From Rickettsia typhi (GTDB lineage Bacteria > Pseudomonadota > Alphaproteobacteria > Rickettsiales > Rickettsiaceae), in NCBI GenBank assembly GCA_945875975.1, contig CAMCMD010000009.1, positions 1 through 64,000 of the forward strand: DNA of 64,000 nt, read 5' to 3'. The position numbers and the translations under genes are program-made. The notes beneath the pieces are model-generated. The model saw nothing but the letters and a program-made list of their open reading frames with translations, was not told the DNA's origin and made no database searches. Positions 61,509 to 64,000 of the stretch are shown here, one piece after another; positions within the stretch are counted from its first letter, which is position 1; every line of letters begins with the position of its first letter.

Positions 61509-63620
61509 TTATATACTTGGACCAGGAGGATCTTTTTTTACTGGAAGTGGTGCAGACTGTGATCTCGGTCTTGTTGTCGGATGGTTGTGCATGACCTCTG
61601 CTATTTTGGCTACTTCCTGCTTGACAAAAGGTGGTACTGACATTGATTGAGATTGTGATCTGGTTGTTACTTCCGTGTCCTTGCCGCTTTTAGCAACGCC
61701 TCTAGCTTGTGATTGCTCAAAAGATTTTTCAAATGCATCAATTACTTTTTCAGGTTTTTTTACTGTTTTGATCGAACTGTTAAAGTGAGAAGATTGTTGA
61801 TCTATAATTCCACTTGCAAATTTATCTGATTTGTTAAGGCCAAATTCAGGATTGGTCTTAATAGAATGACAACCAATTGTCCCGCCTTGTACACCAGCCA
61901 TTTCCTGTGTGTGTCCGCCTGCCAGTTGGCTGAGAAAATTCTTTTTACCTATTTCAGATTTTGGATTGATGTCAAGATAGGTGCTTACTACCTCTCTAGT
62001 CTCGTTGGCCTGTGCATAACCCGTCCTATCTTTACCACTTTTACAAAAATTAACATCATTTGGATATTCCTTTGCTATTTTTTCTCCAACCACAGCATGA
62101 AGTGCTCCATCAGGTGCTTTGACGGAATTTTTAACTATAGCCATTTTGGCAGTAAGTTCTAAATTTACGTTTTCAGAATTGGCTAGGATGGTAGAGGAAT
62201 CTACTAAACTTCGTGCACTAATTGCTGCATCTAAAGATTGTGCAAGGTCAGGTTTTGATAACTGAAGAGCTTTTAGTTCTTTTCGTGCTTTTGTTTGAGT
62301 AGTTTCATAAGCCCCAAAGCTTAGTGCTTCTACAAAATTACCAAATCTGGATCCACCTTTTTGTAGATATTTACTAACGTTTTTTAATCCTTCTTGCCCT
62401 TCTATGCCTTTGCCGACACTAGCTAGGTTTTGTTCGAATTGCGTGGTATCTCTTCCTCCACCGCCAATTAATCTCCACCTGTTGATGGGAGAAGCTGAAA
62501 CACTAACGCCCTCAACCTTTCTTTAGTTGATCAGCAACAAAATTCTCTCCACGAGCATTAAAAGGTGTTTTGCTCGTTAGAATATTCAGATTCATTCTCC
62601 CCTCCGGAGGAAGAAAAGTTTTCAATTGCCTTAAATTTTCATCAGTAATTTCTTGTCTTGCTTCCTTACTTACCGTCTTGACTTTAGTTGTTGGGGTTCC
62701 AGAGTGTAGAGTTTGAGATAAAACCTTAGGCTCAGGTAAGGTTGCACTAGAAATTGCCGTAACTTTTTGGTATGCGTTGCGTACGCCAACGACGTCACTT
62801 AGCAATTGAGTAGGTATCACTTTGTTCCCAAGGGATATATCTAAAGCAACTGGTCTTAGTAAATCTTGCTTATATTTATCCATTTTGTCAAACCACTCAA
62901 CTCCACAAGGTTTTCCAGGGGTAGATCGAGCAATATCTTGATATTGATTTATCTGTTTATCTGTTAAACCGTTAAGCATAATTTCAGCTTCATAGACCGT
63001 GTGGGGTTTTGAGTTTTTGTCTAAAGCAGTAGTTAATGTTACAATATGTTGATGATCATCTTTAAAATTAGCAATTTCACTGGCAAACTTTAATTTCTTT
63101 TCTGGATCGGCAATACCACTGCTTTCTAGAACATGAAGCATTTGTGTGTTATAATTTTTTACGGTTTTACTACCCAGGTTATCCATATTTACCATAGCGT
63201 CTGTAGCTATGTGCATTAATTTTTTTTCGCTACCTCCTTTGCTTGCGGAGAGAGGTCAGACTTATCAATTAAATCCGAGGCTCCTCTTGTTTGGTTCAAG
63301 AGCTGCATTGCATATTTTTCAGGAGCGTCTAGCTTTAGTAAGGTCTCATCGGTAGTAACTTTTCGGGCATCTCTCACAAGGGAAGACGTTCCATTTCCTA
63401 AATCTTGGCTTTCATGCCAAACTATACCTAGTCTATTATCTTTAATTTGATCAAGTTTTTTTATTGCTCCGGATAGGTCTCCGTCTATAAAAAGTTTCTG
63501 AGCTTCGTTTCTTCTTGCTCTAATATCGATTACAGCTGGTGGTGTACCATCAACTCCCTTAGCGAAAGCTAAAGTTTTTTCTCTATTGTCATTTAATATT
63601 TCAAAGTTACTTTTAGACAT
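61509..63620 (-). pseudogene. SopB/IpgD-like inositol phosphate phosphatase effector, interrupted by two frameshifts
   Basis: Three consecutive minus-strand frames can be read as one protein of about 703 residues from ATG 63620: 63620-63216, 63216-62512, then a frame open from about 62525 to 61509. The last frame lacks any ATG, GTG or TTG for more than 120 codons before an internal ATG at 62144, so it cannot be a normal separate gene. Restoring one A in an A8 run (63220-63227) and removing one A near 62520 joins all three. The last part holds CKSGKDRTG (62019-62045, cysteine about residue 526), the CX5R signature of SopB/SigD, IpgD and eukaryotic inositol polyphosphate 4-phosphatases. The N-terminal part is helical and polar, fitting a type III or IV effector. 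It lies between lpxC and infA. Rescue by slippage or an assembly error is possible, as is a coupled TAATG start at the first junction. Confidence 0.7.
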
Positions 63621-63745
63621 AATTGGAGTCCTACATAGGTTCAAATTTATCTATTGATCATATCACTAAATAAAGAGTAGAGCTTTACCAAAAAAAAGCT
63701 ATAGAATTAGATTTGTTAAAGAGGGTGTTAATTTTGTAATGGATG

Positions 63746-64000
63746 TCAATTACCAGAAGAGTCTACCCATTTATAAGAAGTTGGATCACTAAAAACTTTG
63801 CGTAAAAACTGATTGTTAATTGTATGGCTTGTTTTGTACCCATGCAATTCACCAATAAAGCTGCCACCACCAGAAAATAAGTCGCCAAGTAAATCTAGGA
63901 GTTTATGGCGAACAAATTCATTCTTGTGCCTTAGCCCCTCATGATTCAATATGACGTCTTTATCAATTCCGATCGCATTATCAAGAGATGCTCCTTTTGC
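63746..64000 (-). CDS. lpxC: UDP-3-O-acyl-N-acetylglucosamine deacetylase, 3' end
   Basis: Only the C-terminal 84 residues are in the window. The end of domain 2 is clear: LRHKNEFVRHKLLDLLGDLF (NEFVRHKxLDxxGD is diagnostic and contains catalytic or zinc-binding H and D), then FIGELHGYKTSHTINNQFLR, with the Y..gHxxNnxLxR element and the active-site histidine. LpxC performs the committed step of lipid A synthesis, so this organism should make lipopolysaccharide. The gene continues past the right edge. Confidence 0.93.
   Translation of the reverse strand, partial: AKGASLDNAIGIDKDVILNHEGLRHKNEFVRHKLLDLLGDLFSGGGSFIGELHGYKTSHTINNQFLRKVFSDPTSYKWVDSSGN

Noticed and set aside
61366-61510. GGGCTTTGTCGCATTAG near 61381 looked like an insertion sequence end
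   Set aside because: No matching inverted end, no transposase and no target duplication within the window; too short to claim.
62512-63216. three separate genes instead of one interrupted gene at 61509-63620
   Set aside because: The last frame has no start codon for more than 120 codons and joins perfectly after single-base corrections; only the first junction (TAATG) would be compatible with separate genes.
1-64000. CRISPR arrays, rRNA genes, tmRNA, RNase P RNA, SRP RNA, replication origin
   Set aside because: No regularly spaced repeats, no conserved cores of these RNAs and no dnaA-type cluster were seen on reading the sequence.

Overview
The window is AT-rich (by eye roughly one third G+C) and reads as a chromosomal segment of an obligate intracellular alphaproteobacterium of the order Rickettsiales, most likely near Rickettsiaceae. 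The reasons are the gene complement (thyX instead of thyA, rpoH, hflKC-degP, ccmF, mgtE, infA-maf, xerD, trhO, a reduced set of regulators), dispersed palindromic elements resembling Rickettsia palindromic elements, and an lpxC end at the right edge, which implies lipid A and argues against Anaplasmataceae or Orientia. The placement is an inference from gene content; no search was run.

Layout. 1-885: 5' part of a leucine-rich-repeat protein (minus strand). 1.2-1.8 kb: membrane protein. 1.96-7.0 kb: a plus-strand accessory island starting 28 bp after a tRNA-Ser gene, with five different GNAT acetyltransferases (two AAC(6')-like), a NUDIX hydrolase, a full-length Ada and a YgjP-type metallopeptidase. 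7.2-14.7 kb: core information genes (rpoH, greA, a polyprenol/diacylglycerol kinase-like protein, dnaG, rpoD, truA, prmC). 14.8-17.9 kb: a bufferin-type RiPP locus: two BufA (DUF2282) precursors, BufB (DUF692), BufC (DUF2063), DoxX. 18.0-35.9 kb: core genes (tig, tRNA-Leu, dapE, dapF, mtaB, gpsA, mrp, hflKC, degP, trhO, an OmpR-type regulator, miaA, thyX, a CBS protein, ccmF). 35.9-37.9 kb: AbiE toxin-antitoxin pair with a palindromic operator, and a rhodanese lipoprotein. 38.0-43.1 kb: tRNA-Ala, trmB, peroxiredoxin, dprA, topA. 43.5-44.4 kb: a DUF1398 gene with its MarR regulator and operator. 44.6-57.5 kb: parE, ctp, a YibQ-type deacetylase, rppH, lon, a PLP dehydratase, an outer-membrane barrel, an alpha/beta hydrolase, a glycosyltransferase, tRNA-Leu, xerD, tRNA-Cys. 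57.6-58.4 kb: a UmuD-like autoprotease with an unknown 86-residue partner. 58.8-61.3 kb: mgtE, tRNA-Leu, maf, infA. 61.5-63.6 kb: a frameshifted gene carrying the CKSGKDRTG phosphatase signature of SopB/IpgD-type inositol phosphatases. 63.7-64.0 kb: end of lpxC.

The two most interesting loci are the bufferin operon, where a second precursor has lost exactly the central pair of cysteines, and the interrupted SopB-like effector gene. Secondary points are the GNAT island, the UmuD-like/unknown pair without a UmuC neighbour, and a dispersed palindromic repeat sharing an 18-base terminal segment at two sites 33 kb apart.
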